From the NCBI GenBank assembly GCA_963802915.1, contig CAWDKQ010000012.1, positions 1 to 64,000 on the forward strand: a stretch of DNA of 64,000 bases, written 5' to 3'. The translations under genes and the position numbers were made by a program. The stretch comes from JAICMB01 sp963802915. Its GTDB lineage: Bacteria; Acidobacteriota; Terriglobia; Bryobacterales; Bryobacteraceae. Shown piece by piece: positions 32,706-41,260 of this stretch; the first letter of the stretch is position 1; every line of letters starts with the position of its first letter. Under the pieces are notes generated by a model. The model saw only the letters and a list, made by a program, of their open reading frames with translations, did no database searches and had not been told where the DNA came from.

Positions 32706-32782
32706 GCCGGTGTAGCTCAGGTGGTTAGAGCGACGGTCTCATAATCCGTAGGTCGAAGGTTCGACTCCTTCCGCCGGCACCA
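32706..32782 (+). tRNA. tRNA-Met (CAT)
   Basis: A 77-nt cloverleaf. The acceptor stem GCCGGTG faces CGCCGGC. The D-arm contains AGCTCAGGTGGTTAGAGC, the anticodon loop CTCATAA gives CAT, and the T-arm is AAGGTTCGACTCCTT. CCA is encoded at 32780-32782. The paired acceptor start and general form fit elongator Met; a CAT-anticodon Ile2 tRNA cannot be excluded by eye. Confidence 0.93.
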
Positions 32783-32830
32783 TTCTCCAAGAGCGTGCGT
32801 CACGCGCGCGTGCGGGGTGGTTTGTGCCCC

Positions 32831-33751
32831 TCACTTCGATCCGACAATGTGCTCGTATATGCGGTGTAGATCGTCTTGCGAGTAGTACTCTATCTCTATT
32901 TTTCCGCGCTGATCGTTTTTCTCATTGATTCGGACGCGGGTCCCAAGTGCGCTCTCCAATTCAGTGACGGCGGCCTTGATATTTGGATCCTGGGCCGGCT
33001 CTGCTTTTGGATCCTTGGTCTCGCGCGTCTCGGTTGCCTGCTGGACCATTCGCTCCACTTGACGGACAGAATAGCCTTGCGCCGCAGTTTTATTGGCTAG
33101 AGAGAGTTGAGCGCTTTCGTCAGGGAGGCCTAGGATTGCTCGTGCATGTCCCATCGAGAGGCGCCGCTCGGCAATGAGAAGTTGGATTTCGTTGGGGAGA
33201 CGAAGGAGGCGGAGAAGGTTAGTGATTGTGGTGCGGTCTTTGCCGGTACGGCGTCCGATTTCTTCGTGACTGAGGCTAAGTTCGCGGGCGAGGCGATCGA
33301 GAGCTTGGGCAGTTTCTATCGGGTTCAGGTCTTCGCGTTGAATGTTCTCTATGAGCGCGATTTCGAGGATGCGGTCGTCCGCATAGTCCTGGACGATGGC
33401 GGGGACTTCCGTGAGACCGGCGAGTTGGGCTGCGCGTAGCCTTCGCTCGCCGGCGATGAGTTCGTAGCGTTCTCCTTTGTGGCGAAGGATGAGTGGCTGA
33501 ATGAGGCCGTTGGCCTCGATGGAATTGGCGAGCTCCTGAATTTTTTGAGGATCGAAGACCGTGCGCGGTTGGAGGGGGTTCGGATCGATGTTCGCGAGGG
33601 GAATCTGGGCAGCAGCGCCTGAGTGGGTTTGGTTGTCGGGGTGTGGAGTCAGATTGGCAGGGGGATGGTCGGCGACAACGGCCCTGGCGGTCGGAATGAG
33701 GGCAGAGAGGCCTTTACCCAACACTTTGCGTTGCTTGTCTGGCTTGCTCAC
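32831..33751 (-). CDS. parB: Chromosome partitioning protein ParB
   Basis: A CTP-dependent clamp that loads at parS and spreads, organising origins with ParA. The GTG start gives 306 residues beginning VSKPDKQRKVLGKGLSALIP. The ParB/Srx CTPase domain has PLQPRTVFD and the GERRLRAAQLAG motif (GERRxRA). The central helix-turn-helix is in SHEEIGRRTGKDRTTITNLLRLL. The C-terminal dimerisation region includes GKIEIEYYSQDDLHRIYEHI. A strong AAGGAG sits 10 nt before the GTG, within the 3' end of parA (38-bp overlap). A longer upstream reading is possible but covers only parA's frame-shifted tail. The parS sites nearby are its expected targets. Confidence 0.94.
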   Translation of the reverse strand: MSKPDKQRKVLGKGLSALIPTARAVVADHPPANLTPHPDNQTHSGAAAQIPLANIDPNPLQPRTVFDPQKIQELANSIEANGLIQPLILRHKGERYELIAGERRLRAAQLAGLTEVPAIVQDYADDRILEIALIENIQREDLNPIETAQALDRLARELSLSHEEIGRRTGKDRTTITNLLRLLRLPNEIQLLIAERRLSMGHARAILGLPDESAQLSLANKTAAQGYSVRQVERMVQQATETRETKDPKAEPAQDPNIKAAVTELESALGTRVRINEKNDQRGKIEIEYYSQDDLHRIYEHIVGSK

Positions 33752-34505
33752 TGGCGATGATCTCCTTTGCGAGTTGTATGTAGCTTTCAGCGCCGCGGGA
33801 GCGGACGTCGTACGAGATAATTGGCTTGCCAAAGCTGGGGGCTTCCGCGAGCCGGATGCTCCTTGGTATTACGGTTTCGAAGACCTGATCGGTGAAGAAT
33901 TCCCTGAGGTCTTGGGCAACCTGGCGGGTGAGATTCATCCTCTCGTCGAACATAGTGAGGAGGACTCCTTCGATCGCGAGGTTGTGGGAAAAGGACGTAT
34001 TCACGCGTTCGACGGTGTCTAGAAGTTGCGATATTCCTTCGAGGGCGAAGAATTCGCATTGAATCGGGATGAGGACGGAGTCGGCAGCGACGAGGGCGTT
34101 TAGTGTTAACAAGTCCAGAGCGGGTGGGCAATCGATGAGGATGAATTGATAGGAATCTCGAACGTGACCCATTTTTTGGCGGAGTTGTTGCTCGCGGGAG
34201 TCGGTGTCGACAAGCTCGATGTTAGCGGCGACGAGGTTCTTATCCGCGGGAATTATGCTGAGGCCTTCAAAGTCGGTGTTTTTGACGGTGTCTTCGATAG
34301 GTATGTGTCCCATTAGCACGTCGTAGAGTGTCGGCTGGCCCGGCGCTTTGGCCACCCCTAAGCCGGTTGTGGCGTTTCCTTGAGGATCCGAGTCGATCAG
34401 AAGGATTTTGAGGTCGTTGGCAGCGAACGAGGCAGCGAGATTTATGGCTGTAGTGGTCTTACCGACGCCTCCCTTTTGGTTGGCGATCGCTATTACTTTT
34501 CCCAA
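33714..34505 (-). CDS. parA: Chromosome partitioning ATPase ParA (Soj)
   Basis: A deviant Walker ATPase driving origin segregation with ParB. 263 residues. The deviant Walker A is KGGVGKTTTA at 11-20, Walker A' is LIDSDPQGNATTGLG near 36-50, and Walker B is FILIDCPPALDLLT near 120. C-terminal RLAEAPSFGKPIISYD is typical of chromosomal Soj. The start is a TTG with TGGAG 8 nt upstream. The parB start lies inside its 3' end. A perfect parS is 41 bp upstream of the TTG. Confidence 0.95.
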   Translation of the reverse strand: MGKVIAIANQKGGVGKTTTAINLAASFAANDLKILLIDSDPQGNATTGLGVAKAPGQPTLYDVLMGHIPIEDTVKNTDFEGLSIIPADKNLVAANIELVDTDSREQQLRQKMGHVRDSYQFILIDCPPALDLLTLNALVAADSVLIPIQCEFFALEGISQLLDTVERVNTSFSHNLAIEGVLLTMFDERMNLTRQVAQDLREFFTDQVFETVIPRSIRLAEAPSFGKPIISYDVRSRGAESYIQLAKEIIASEQARQATQSVG

Positions 34506-34545
34506 GTGTGGGGCTCCAAGTTAGGAGCGTAGCACAAGGTTGAAT

Positions 34546-34561
34546 TGTTCCACGTGAAACA
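34546..34561. promoter_or_regulatory. parS centromere site, exact consensus
   Basis: TGTTCCACGTGAAACA matches the canonical 16-bp ParB site of Bacillus-type chromosomes. It lies between parA and rsmG, upstream of parA. Confidence 0.95.
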
Positions 34562-34562
34562 C

Positions 34563-35186
34563 TCAATCCTCAGCGTTCCACGTGGAACCTATCGCGACGA
34601 GGCGGCGATCTCCCCAGGGCATTTGAATTGGATCTTCCCAGGCGATATGTGGATCTCCCTTGACGCGAGCGAAATCTGTGGATCCTAAGAAGATAGCCAG
34701 GCGAGGGGCGAGTTTTGGCAGCAGCTTCAGGACATCTTCGGGCGCCACAGCTCGCGAAACGATGCAATCGAATTTGACCGTGACATCCTCTGCCCGATTG
34801 GCCAGGACATGCACATTCCTTAGAGAACGGGTACTCTCACGGAGGAAGACAGCCTTCCGCTGGTGCGACTCGATCAGTGTTACTTGGTCATCCGGACGGT
34901 AGATGGCCAATGGGACCCCTGGAAAGCCCGCACCGGAACCAACATCGGCGAAGGAGGTGCCACACTGAATGTCCTTGAGAACGGCCGCAAAGAAAAGTGA
35001 CTCACAATAGTGTCGAAGTACGATCTCTTCCGAAGACCGTACGGATGTCAGATTGATCTTAGGATTCCAGCGCCGCAGCAACTCGAAATGTGCAAATAGC
35101 TCGTCAATCTGATCAGAAGTTAAAGCCAGGTACGGGTCCAGGTGGAAATGCAGCCGTTCGCCGAACCAATTCCGGTCTTCAGGCAC
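34563..35186 (-). CDS. rsmG: 16S rRNA (guanine-N7) methyltransferase RsmG
   Basis: Methylates G527 of 16S rRNA. 207 residues, the usual size. NPKINLTSVRSSEEIVLRHY is the family N-terminal signature, the SAM motif I is FADVGSGAGFPG near 79-90, followed by LIESHQRKAVFLRE and NVHVLANRAED, and a conserved IVSRAVAP. The start is GTG and overlaps the end of mnmG by 8 bp, so mnmG-rsmG are coupled in the classic gidA-gidB order. Its final codons contain the second parS-like site, so the C-terminal sequence may be shaped by ParB binding. Confidence 0.95.
   Translation of the reverse strand: MPEDRNWFGERLHFHLDPYLALTSDQIDELFAHFELLRRWNPKINLTSVRSSEEIVLRHYCESLFFAAVLKDIQCGTSFADVGSGAGFPGVPLAIYRPDDQVTLIESHQRKAVFLRESTRSLRNVHVLANRAEDVTVKFDCIVSRAVAPEDVLKLLPKLAPRLAIFLGSTDFARVKGDPHIAWEDPIQMPWGDRRLVAIGSTWNAED
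34574..34589. promoter_or_regulatory. Second, near-consensus parS-like site
   Basis: CGTTCCACGTGGAACC is a perfect palindrome in its inner 14 bp. It differs from the parS at 34546 at three positions (1, 12 and 16). It starts 13 bp after that site and lies inside the last codons of rsmG. Paired parS sites are common near parAB. Confidence 0.75.
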
Positions 35187-37041
35187 GGCCGTTGAGGCTA
35201 AGATAGACGTCCAGTACGGCGATAGCAGCCGGTGTTACGCCGGGAATGCGAGACGCCTGGCCTAGAGTCTCGGGTCGAACACGGTCCAATTTCTGCCGAA
35301 CCTCTGTGGAAAGACCTGGGATTCCGCTGAACTGGAAAGTTGGCGGGATGTGGCGGCGCTCTGCATCCTTCAGCCGATCGATCTGGCGCTCCTGTTGGGC
35401 GATGTAGCCCGCATACTTAGCCTCAGTTTCGATGGTGGTCAGGACGCCGTGGAGGGGCGACTCGCCCGTCTTCGAAATAAGCCAATCCTTCAGGAGATCT
35501 ATCTTGGCTTCCGGCCTGCGAAGCCACTGCATCAAGGTCGGCCGATCTTCTCCAGGCGTGCTGAGAGTTGGAAATACAGCGGGGTCCAGACGGGTTCGAT
35601 TCAAGAGGTCTGAGTATGCGACTTTCTGGTTCTGCTTCCGCAAATAGACATTCCAGCGCTCGTCCGTTACGATTCCGGCATGTCTTCCCAATGGCGTTAA
35701 ACGCTCATCGGCATTATCAATGCGGAGATGGAGGCGAAATTCGGCCCTGGACGTAAACATGCGGTACGGCTCGTCCGCACCCTTGCTGATCAGGTCGTCG
35801 ATGAGAATGCCGGTGTATCCCTGAGTGCGGCCGATAATGACCGGATCCTGGGATTTAAGCTTCGCGGCAGCATTGAGACCGGCGAGGAGACCTTGGCATC
35901 CGGCTTCTTCATAGCCGGAGGTTCCGTTGATCTGGCCGGCCAGAAACAAGCCCGAAATAGATTTCACTTCCAGCGCATGGGTCAGTTCCCGCGGATCGAT
36001 CGCATCGTACTCGATCGCATAGCCGGGGCGGATCATCTCGGCGTCTTCTAAACCAGGCACGGAAGCGACCATAGCGGTCTGCACGTCGACGGGCATGCTA
36101 GTCGACATGCCGTTGACATAGACCTCATACGTGTCGAGGCCCTCGGGCTCCAAAAAGATCTGGTGGCGAGTCTTGTCCGGGAACTTTACAACCTTGTCCT
36201 CAATGGAGGGGCAGTATCTCGGGCCCACGCCTTCGATCTGGCCGCTGTACAGCGGAGAGCGGGGGATTGCAGCGCGGAGTAGATCTAGTGTCTTATCAGA
36301 CGTGTATGCTATATAACACTTGATCTGCTCGCGGTCGATCTTTTCGGTCAAAAAGGAGAATGGAGTTGGAACGGCATCCCCACTTTGCGCTTCAAAGCGA
36401 TTCCAGTCAATTGTGCGCCCATCCAGCCTGGGTGGTGTTCCAGTCTTCAACCTGGTCCACGAAAGGCCCAGAGTTCGGAGCTGGTCCCCGAGCAGATTGG
36501 AGGGGGCCTCTCCATTCCGTCCGCAACTGTACTTTTGATCTCCGACGTGAGCGAGCCCATTCAGAAATGTCCCGGTGGTGACCACTACAGCGCCGCACGA
36601 CAAGGTCCGGCCATCGCGGAGGAGCACGCCCGTCGCACGACGATCGGGTCCGTCTGTGATTACCAACTGCGCCACCTCGGCCTGCAGGATGCGCAGGTTG
36701 GGTTCCCGCTCGAGAACCTCACGCATTTTGATGCGGTACTGTTTTTTATCGCACTGCGCGCGGGGAGACCAGACTGCCGGACCCCGGCTGGTGTTCAGCA
36801 GCCGGAATTGAATACCGACGGCGTCCGTGACCTCGCCCATAACGCCGCCGAGGGCATCGATTTCGCGGACCAAGTGGCCTTTTGCGATACCACCGATTGC
36901 TGGATTGCATGACATTTGCGCGATCAGATCGAGATTCATGGTGATCATAGCGGTGCGAAGCCCTAAGCGGGCGCAGGCCCGGGCAGCTTCGCATCCGGCA
37001 TGACCGGCTCCTACAACGATCACGTCGTACTTCGATGTCAC
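35179..37041 (-). CDS. mnmG: tRNA uridine-5-carboxymethylaminomethyl modification enzyme MnmG
   Basis: An FAD protein that with MnmE installs cmnm5U34 in tRNAs. The GTG start gives 620 residues, beginning VTSKYDVIVVGAGHAGCEAA with the FAD Rossmann motif. The family landmarks CNPAIGGIAKGHLVREIDALGG, GTFLNGLAHVG, LKTGTPPRLDG, GRYCPSIEDKV-like GPRYCPSIEDKVVKF and AGQINGTSGYEEAGCQGLLAG are all present. The C-terminal helical domain ends with the GVTPAAIAVLDVYL tRNA-binding region. An ATG at 37272 would add 77 residues antisense to purD and is rejected. It leads the mnmG-rsmG-parA-parB block, divergent from purD 32 bp away. Confidence 0.95.
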   Translation of the reverse strand: MTSKYDVIVVGAGHAGCEAARACARLGLRTAMITMNLDLIAQMSCNPAIGGIAKGHLVREIDALGGVMGEVTDAVGIQFRLLNTSRGPAVWSPRAQCDKKQYRIKMREVLEREPNLRILQAEVAQLVITDGPDRRATGVLLRDGRTLSCGAVVVTTGTFLNGLAHVGDQKYSCGRNGEAPSNLLGDQLRTLGLSWTRLKTGTPPRLDGRTIDWNRFEAQSGDAVPTPFSFLTEKIDREQIKCYIAYTSDKTLDLLRAAIPRSPLYSGQIEGVGPRYCPSIEDKVVKFPDKTRHQIFLEPEGLDTYEVYVNGMSTSMPVDVQTAMVASVPGLEDAEMIRPGYAIEYDAIDPRELTHALEVKSISGLFLAGQINGTSGYEEAGCQGLLAGLNAAAKLKSQDPVIIGRTQGYTGILIDDLISKGADEPYRMFTSRAEFRLHLRIDNADERLTPLGRHAGIVTDERWNVYLRKQNQKVAYSDLLNRTRLDPAVFPTLSTPGEDRPTLMQWLRRPEAKIDLLKDWLISKTGESPLHGVLTTIETEAKYAGYIAQQERQIDRLKDAERRHIPPTFQFSGIPGLSTEVRQKLDRVRPETLGQASRIPGVTPAAIAVLDVYLSLNGRA

Positions 37042-37073
37042 TTCTTCTATTCTATTAGGTTGGAGGCAAATCC

Positions 37074-38303
37074 CTGAAAATACTTGTCGTCGGCGGCGGT
37101 GGCCGCGAGCATGCTCTCGTCTGGAAGCTCGCGCAGCACACCGGGGCCGAGATCTTTGCAGCGCCGGGAAATCCGGGCAGCGCGCAACATGCCACTTTGT
37201 TGGACACCAGCGACTATCTGGCAGCGGCTGAATCGATCGAAGCCGATTTGACGGTTGTAGGGCCAGAGGCACCGTTAGCGATGGGGATCGTTGACCAGTT
37301 CCGAAGGGCGGGGTTCGCTATCTTCGGACCCACCGCCGCTGCCGCGCGGCTTGAAAGCAGCAAAACTTTCGCAAAAGAGTTCATGACGCGGGCGGGAATT
37401 CCGACGGCGCGATTCACGACGGCATCCACTGAGCAGGAAGCCTACGATGCGCTACGACGCTTTGGCATTCCAATAGTTGTGAAGGCTGACGGGCTCGTTG
37501 CCGGCAAGGGCGTTACGATCGCGCAGTCGCAGGTTGAAGCCGAACAGGCCATCGAACAGTTGCTCGGGCAGGGAACTCATATCGTTATTGAAGAATACCT
37601 CGCCGGCGAAGAGGCAAGTTTTATCGTGCTGAGCGACGGGAAGAGAATCCTGCCGCTCGAGGCCTCTCAAGATCACAAAGCTGTTTTCGATGGCGACACA
37701 GGGCCGAACACCGGTGGCATGGGCGCATATTCCGACGGCCGCATTCTGAACGATGCGGAAATTCAACGCGTCATGGATACGGTTATCGAGCCCGCGATTC
37801 AGCGCATGAACCATGAAGGTGAACCGTTCACCGGGTTTCTTTATGCCGGGTTGATGATGACCGCCGCTGGTCCTAAAGTGCTGGAATTCAATGCTCGGCT
37901 GGGCGATCCGGAGACGCAGGCCCTTATGCATCGCATGCGATCGGACTTCGTTCCCGCTCTAGAAAGCGCGGCCCGGGGCGAGTTGGACGTTTCTACGCTG
38001 GAGTGGGCCCCGGAGCCTTCGGTCTGCGTGGTGATGGCGTCGGCCGGTTATCCAGGCAAAGCGCGTACGGGAGATGCGATTATCGGCATCGACCAAGTCC
38101 AGGATGCAGTGGTTTTTCAAGCCGGAACAAAACTTCTCAATGATGTTTTAATGACCGGAGGAGGACGCGTGCTGGGCGTGACAGCGTCGGGTTCGGACCT
38201 TGCGGGCGCGATCGGGAAGGCTTATGAAGCGGTCTCGAAGATCAGTTTCGAGGGGTTGCACTACCGGCACGATATCGGACAGAAAGGCCTGAAGCGCTGG
38301 TAA
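37074..38303 (+). CDS. purD: Phosphoribosylamine-glycine ligase, apparent CTG start
   Basis: The second step of de novo purine synthesis. 409 residues from a CTG at 37074, reading KILVVGGGGREHALVWKL directly after it, exactly where homologues begin with Met-Lys. A perfect GGAGG (37062-37066) lies 7 nt upstream, and no ATG, GTG or TTG is available in frame at this point; the first ATG-type start (37197) would remove 41 conserved residues. ATP-grasp landmarks are VGPEAPLAMGI, ADGLVAGKGV near 140, EEYLAGEEASF, QDHKAVFDGDTGPNTGGMGA and FNARLGDPETQAL. Downstream, tRNA-Arg starts 13 bp after the stop and is probably co-transcribed. It is divergent from mnmG, so the 32-bp gap must hold both promoters or their overlap. 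Confidence 0.93.
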   Translation: MKILVVGGGGREHALVWKLAQHTGAEIFAAPGNPGSAQHATLLDTSDYLAAAESIEADLTVVGPEAPLAMGIVDQFRRAGFAIFGPTAAAARLESSKTFAKEFMTRAGIPTARFTTASTEQEAYDALRRFGIPIVVKADGLVAGKGVTIAQSQVEAEQAIEQLLGQGTHIVIEEYLAGEEASFIVLSDGKRILPLEASQDHKAVFDGDTGPNTGGMGAYSDGRILNDAEIQRVMDTVIEPAIQRMNHEGEPFTGFLYAGLMMTAAGPKVLEFNARLGDPETQALMHRMRSDFVPALESAARGELDVSTLEWAPEPSVCVVMASAGYPGKARTGDAIIGIDQVQDAVVFQAGTKLLNDVLMTGGGRVLGVTASGSDLAGAIGKAYEAVSKISFEGLHYRHDIGQKGLKRW

Positions 38304-38316
38304 GATCGATGTATGC

Positions 38317-38393
38317 GGGGACGTAGCTCAGATGGATAGAGCGGTCGCCTCCTAAGCGACAGGTCGGCAGTTCGAATCTGCCCGTCCCTACCA
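38317..38393 (+). tRNA. tRNA-Arg (CCT)
   Basis: A 77-nt cloverleaf. The acceptor GGGGACG pairs with CGTCCCT (first pair G-U). The D-arm contains AGCTCAGATGGATAGAGC, the anticodon loop CTCCTAA gives CCT (codon AGG), and the T-arm contains CAGTTCGAATCTG. CCA is encoded at 38391-38393. It starts 13 bp after the purD stop. Confidence 0.96.
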
Positions 38394-38412
38394 CTACAAC
38401 GGACGCCTCACA

Positions 38413-39564
38413 ATGTCTAAAGGACTATCACGGCGCGAACTCGCGGTGGCCGCACTCGCCGGAGCGGCTTTGAAAGCACAAGAAAAGAAATATAACGGGC
38501 CGCTTGATGGCGCTGATGCCAGGGTCGATTCGAAACAGTTCGATCCGGTGGCCTGGACTCTGGATCGCCAGCATTCCGCTCCTCTCAAGCTGACGTTTCA
38601 AGCTACGAATCGGAAGCAGGCCGAAGCTTGGCAGCGCCAATTCCGTGCCAAGGTGGTGGATCTTGTCGGCGGTTTTCCCGATGCGCGACCACCGCTGAAG
38701 CCGCAAACGATCGAGGTGCGCGAATTTCCCGGCTACAAGCGAGAGAAATTCGTTTTCGAAAGTCGGCCCGGTGTCGGCGTTCTCGGTTATCTTCTGACGC
38801 CGACGAATTCGACAGCCCCGCACGCCACGGTCATTTGTGTTCCGGGGCATGGGCGCGGAGTCGACGATATTGTTGGGATCGACGAACACGGGAACGATCG
38901 CACCACAAAAGTCGGATACGAGTACGATTTCGCGATTCAAGTGGCGGAGCATGGAATGGCTGCGGTCGCGATCGAGCCGATGGCTTTCGGATGCCGGCGC
39001 GACGCAAAGACCAGCGCTCATGGACTGTCGGCGTCGGCATGCCAACCGGCGGCCGGCTCGGCGCTGCTGCTCGGCGAGACCATGATCGGATGGCGCGTCT
39101 ACGATGTGATGCGTACGATCGATTGGGTTGCGACACGGCCGGAACTGGATTCGAAGCGCATCGGATGCATGGGCATTTCCGGCGGAGGAACTTGTACGCT
39201 GTTCGCGACGGCTCTCGATTCGCGCATTCAGGCGGCGTTCGTTAGCGGTTATCTCAACACATTTCGCGACAGCATCATGACCGTGTCGCATTGCATCGAT
39301 AACTACGTGCCGGGCATTCTCAATTGGGGCGAGCAGTACGACGTTGCCGCATTGATTGCTCCGCGGCCGTTGTTTTCAGAAGGCGGCGATCAGGATCCGA
39401 TTTTCCCGGTAGCGGCGACACGGGAAAGCTATCAGCGGGTGAAAAAAGTCTACGAAGTTTTCGGTGTACCGGAGAATGTGCAGCAGGAAATCTTCAGTGG
39501 CGTTCACGAGTTTCACGGGCTGCAAGGGCTGCCGTTCTTAAAAGCGAAATTGACGGCCGCGTGA
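38413..39564 (+). CDS. Tat-exported alpha/beta-hydrolase (acetyl-xylan-esterase/dienelactone-hydrolase-like)
   Basis: 383 residues. The N-terminus SRRELAVAALAGAAL is a twin-arginine signal (Arg7-Arg8), so periplasmic export in folded form is expected. The alpha/beta-hydrolase fold has the nucleophile elbow GISGGG with Ser256, an Asp in EGGDQDPIFP near 333 and the His in GVHEFHG near 367-370. The early VPGHGRGVDD may form the oxyanion region. It resembles the Abhydrolase_7/large acetyl-xylan-esterase-like group of Acidobacteria and Planctomycetes; the substrate is unknown. It is 20 bp after tRNA-Arg on the same strand and convergent with purN, whose end is 5 bp away. Confidence 0.85.
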   Translation: MSKGLSRRELAVAALAGAALKAQEKKYNGPLDGADARVDSKQFDPVAWTLDRQHSAPLKLTFQATNRKQAEAWQRQFRAKVVDLVGGFPDARPPLKPQTIEVREFPGYKREKFVFESRPGVGVLGYLLTPTNSTAPHATVICVPGHGRGVDDIVGIDEHGNDRTTKVGYEYDFAIQVAEHGMAAVAIEPMAFGCRRDAKTSAHGLSASACQPAAGSALLLGETMIGWRVYDVMRTIDWVATRPELDSKRIGCMGISGGGTCTLFATALDSRIQAAFVSGYLNTFRDSIMTVSHCIDNYVPGILNWGEQYDVAALIAPRPLFSEGGDQDPIFPVAATRESYQRVKKVYEVFGVPENVQQEIFSGVHEFHGLQGLPFLKAKLTAA

Positions 39565-39569
39565 ACGTA

Positions 39570-40169
39570 TCACGACGCCACGACGCGGCGCCCCTCGATT
39601 CGATACGCCTTTGAAAGCACCACCTGGATTGCCTCGCTATAGATGCGATGCTCCTCTTGTAGGATGCGAGCAGAGAGCGACTCCACAGTGTCGTCGTCGA
39701 GGACAGGGACGGCGGCTTGAGCCACGATGGGTCCGGAGTCGAGGTCTTCATCCACGAAATGAACCGTGCAGCCGGTGATCTTGACTCCGTGACGCAGCGC
39801 TTGCTCCTGCGCGTCGAGCCCAGGGAACGCAGGGAGCAACGATGGGTGGATGTTTAAAATCCGCATTGGAAATTCGCCGATGAAGTGCGGACTGAGAAGG
39901 CGCATATAGCCAGCCAGACAAATCAAATCCACTTCGTGATTCTTTAGGGCCGCGGCGATGGTGGTGTCGTACGTTTCGCGCTCGATTCCCTTAGACGGAA
40001 GGCAGAGCGTCTCAAGGCCTAATCGCTGGGCGATTTCGAGACCTCGAGCGTCGCGGCGATTTGAAATGACGACCGCGATTTCAGCGGCGATCGCGCCCGA
40101 CGCAACGTTGCGGGCGATGGCTTCGAAATTCGATCCGCGGCCGGAGAGGAGAATCCCCAGCTTTTTCAT
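39570..40169 (-). CDS. purN: Phosphoribosylglycinamide formyltransferase
   Basis: Transfers formyl from 10-formyl-THF to GAR in purine synthesis. 199 residues, normal. The GAR-binding loop is LLSGRGSNFEAI, the catalytic triad lies at Asn106 and His108 in ILNIHPSLLPAFPG, and Asp144 is in VHFVDEDLDSGPI. The start overlaps the purM stop by 4 bp (ATGA). With purD divergent nearby, three purine genes sit within 5 kb. Confidence 0.96.
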   Translation of the reverse strand: MKKLGILLSGRGSNFEAIARNVASGAIAAEIAVVISNRRDARGLEIAQRLGLETLCLPSKGIERETYDTTIAAALKNHEVDLICLAGYMRLLSPHFIGEFPMRILNIHPSLLPAFPGLDAQEQALRHGVKITGCTVHFVDEDLDSGPIVAQAAVPVLDDDTVESLSARILQEEHRIYSEAIQVVLSKAYRIEGRRVVAS

Positions 40170-41182
40170 GTATAGATCACACGGCGCTTCGGCAGCTTCA
40201 CGATAGACCCGATCACCTGGAATGGCTCGTCCATCTTGTTGAGGATCTTCTCAGCTTTACTTTGCTTCTGCTTTCCGATCACGAGGATCATACCGATTCC
40301 AAGATTGAATGTCCGACGCCAATCGGAGTCCGGTATGTTGCCGATGGAACGGAGTCGCTCGAAGAATTCGGGGACCTGCCAGGAGGATGTCTGCACCTCA
40401 GCGCCGAGACCTTCCGGTAGAATACGCGGAAGATTGTCCGTGATTCCTCCGCCGGTGATGTGCGCGGCGCCCTTCAGCAAGCCGGCGTCGATCAGCGTGC
40501 GGATTGGCTTAAGATAGCTGCGATGCACCTTCAGCAATTCGGCGGCGAGCTCCTCGGTCAGCTCTTCGCCTGCAACTTCGAATAACAGTTTGCGCGCTAG
40601 CGAATAGCCGTTGGTATGGAGCCCGTTTGAAGGAAGGCCGAGCAGCACGTCGCCGGTGCGAATATTGGCGCCCGTGAGCATCGCCTTCTTTTCGACGGCC
40701 CCGACGATGAATCCGGCGAGATCGTACTCGCCCTCTTGATAGAGACCCGGCATCTCGGCGGTCTCGCCCCCGATGAGGGCACATCCATTATTCCGGCAGC
40801 CTCGCGCGATGCCGGATACAACCTGGGCCGCGACACCCGCATTGAGCTTTCCGACAGCGAAGTAGTCGAGAAAGAAGAGCGGTGTCGCGCCTTGAACGGC
40901 AATATCGTTGACGCAATGATTCACCAGGTCTTCGCCGATGGTGTCGTGACGATTCGATTGGAAAGCAATTTTCAGTTTTGTGCCGACACCGTCGGCGGAA
41001 CTGATCAGAACGGGTTTCTTCCAGCCCGCGAGTTGGAATCCAGCGCCGAATGAGCCGATGTCGGTCAGCACGTTGCGAGTGAACGTGGGCCTGGCCAACT
41101 TCTTGATCTGCGCGACCGCGCGGTCGGCCTCGTCAATATTTACTCCGGCCTGCTTGTAACCTATTTTTTTTTTCGACGCCAT
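40166..41182 (-). CDS. purM: Phosphoribosylformylglycinamidine cyclo-ligase (AIR synthetase)
   Basis: Closes the imidazole ring of AIR. The ATG at 41182 gives 338 residues, starting MASKKKIGYKQAGVNID, the usual N-terminus; an ATG 42 bp further upstream is judged too early. Landmarks are IGSFGAGFQL, SSADGVGTKLKIA, DIAVQGATPLFFLDYFAVG, LIGGETAEMPGLY and LPSNGLHTNGYSLAR, with GGGITDNLPRILP near 245. It is the first gene of purM-purN and divergent from the amidohydrolase operon. Confidence 0.95.
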   Translation of the reverse strand: MASKKKIGYKQAGVNIDEADRAVAQIKKLARPTFTRNVLTDIGSFGAGFQLAGWKKPVLISSADGVGTKLKIAFQSNRHDTIGEDLVNHCVNDIAVQGATPLFFLDYFAVGKLNAGVAAQVVSGIARGCRNNGCALIGGETAEMPGLYQEGEYDLAGFIVGAVEKKAMLTGANIRTGDVLLGLPSNGLHTNGYSLARKLLFEVAGEELTEELAAELLKVHRSYLKPIRTLIDAGLLKGAAHITGGGITDNLPRILPEGLGAEVQTSSWQVPEFFERLRSIGNIPDSDWRRTFNLGIGMILVIGKQKQSKAEKILNKMDEPFQVIGSIVKLPKRRVIYT

Positions 41183-41240
41183 AGCTTCATAATGCAGGGA
41201 AGGCTCCGTGGCCGCCCTGCCCACTCGTTTGGGGAAATTC

Positions 41241-41246
41241 TATAAT
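41241..41246 (+). promoter_or_regulatory. Consensus -10 element before the amidohydrolase operon
   Basis: A perfect TATAAT lies 14 bp before the ATG at 41261. No good -35 is seen. Transcription would start about 8 nt before the ATG, consistent with the missing Shine-Dalgarno. Confidence 0.5.
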
Positions 41247-41260
41247 AAGCGATCAACAAC

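Noticed and set aside
37042..37272. 77-residue N-terminal extension of mnmG
   Set aside because: It is antisense to the conserved purD start and carries no MnmG-like sequence; the FAD motif begins right after the GTG at 37041.
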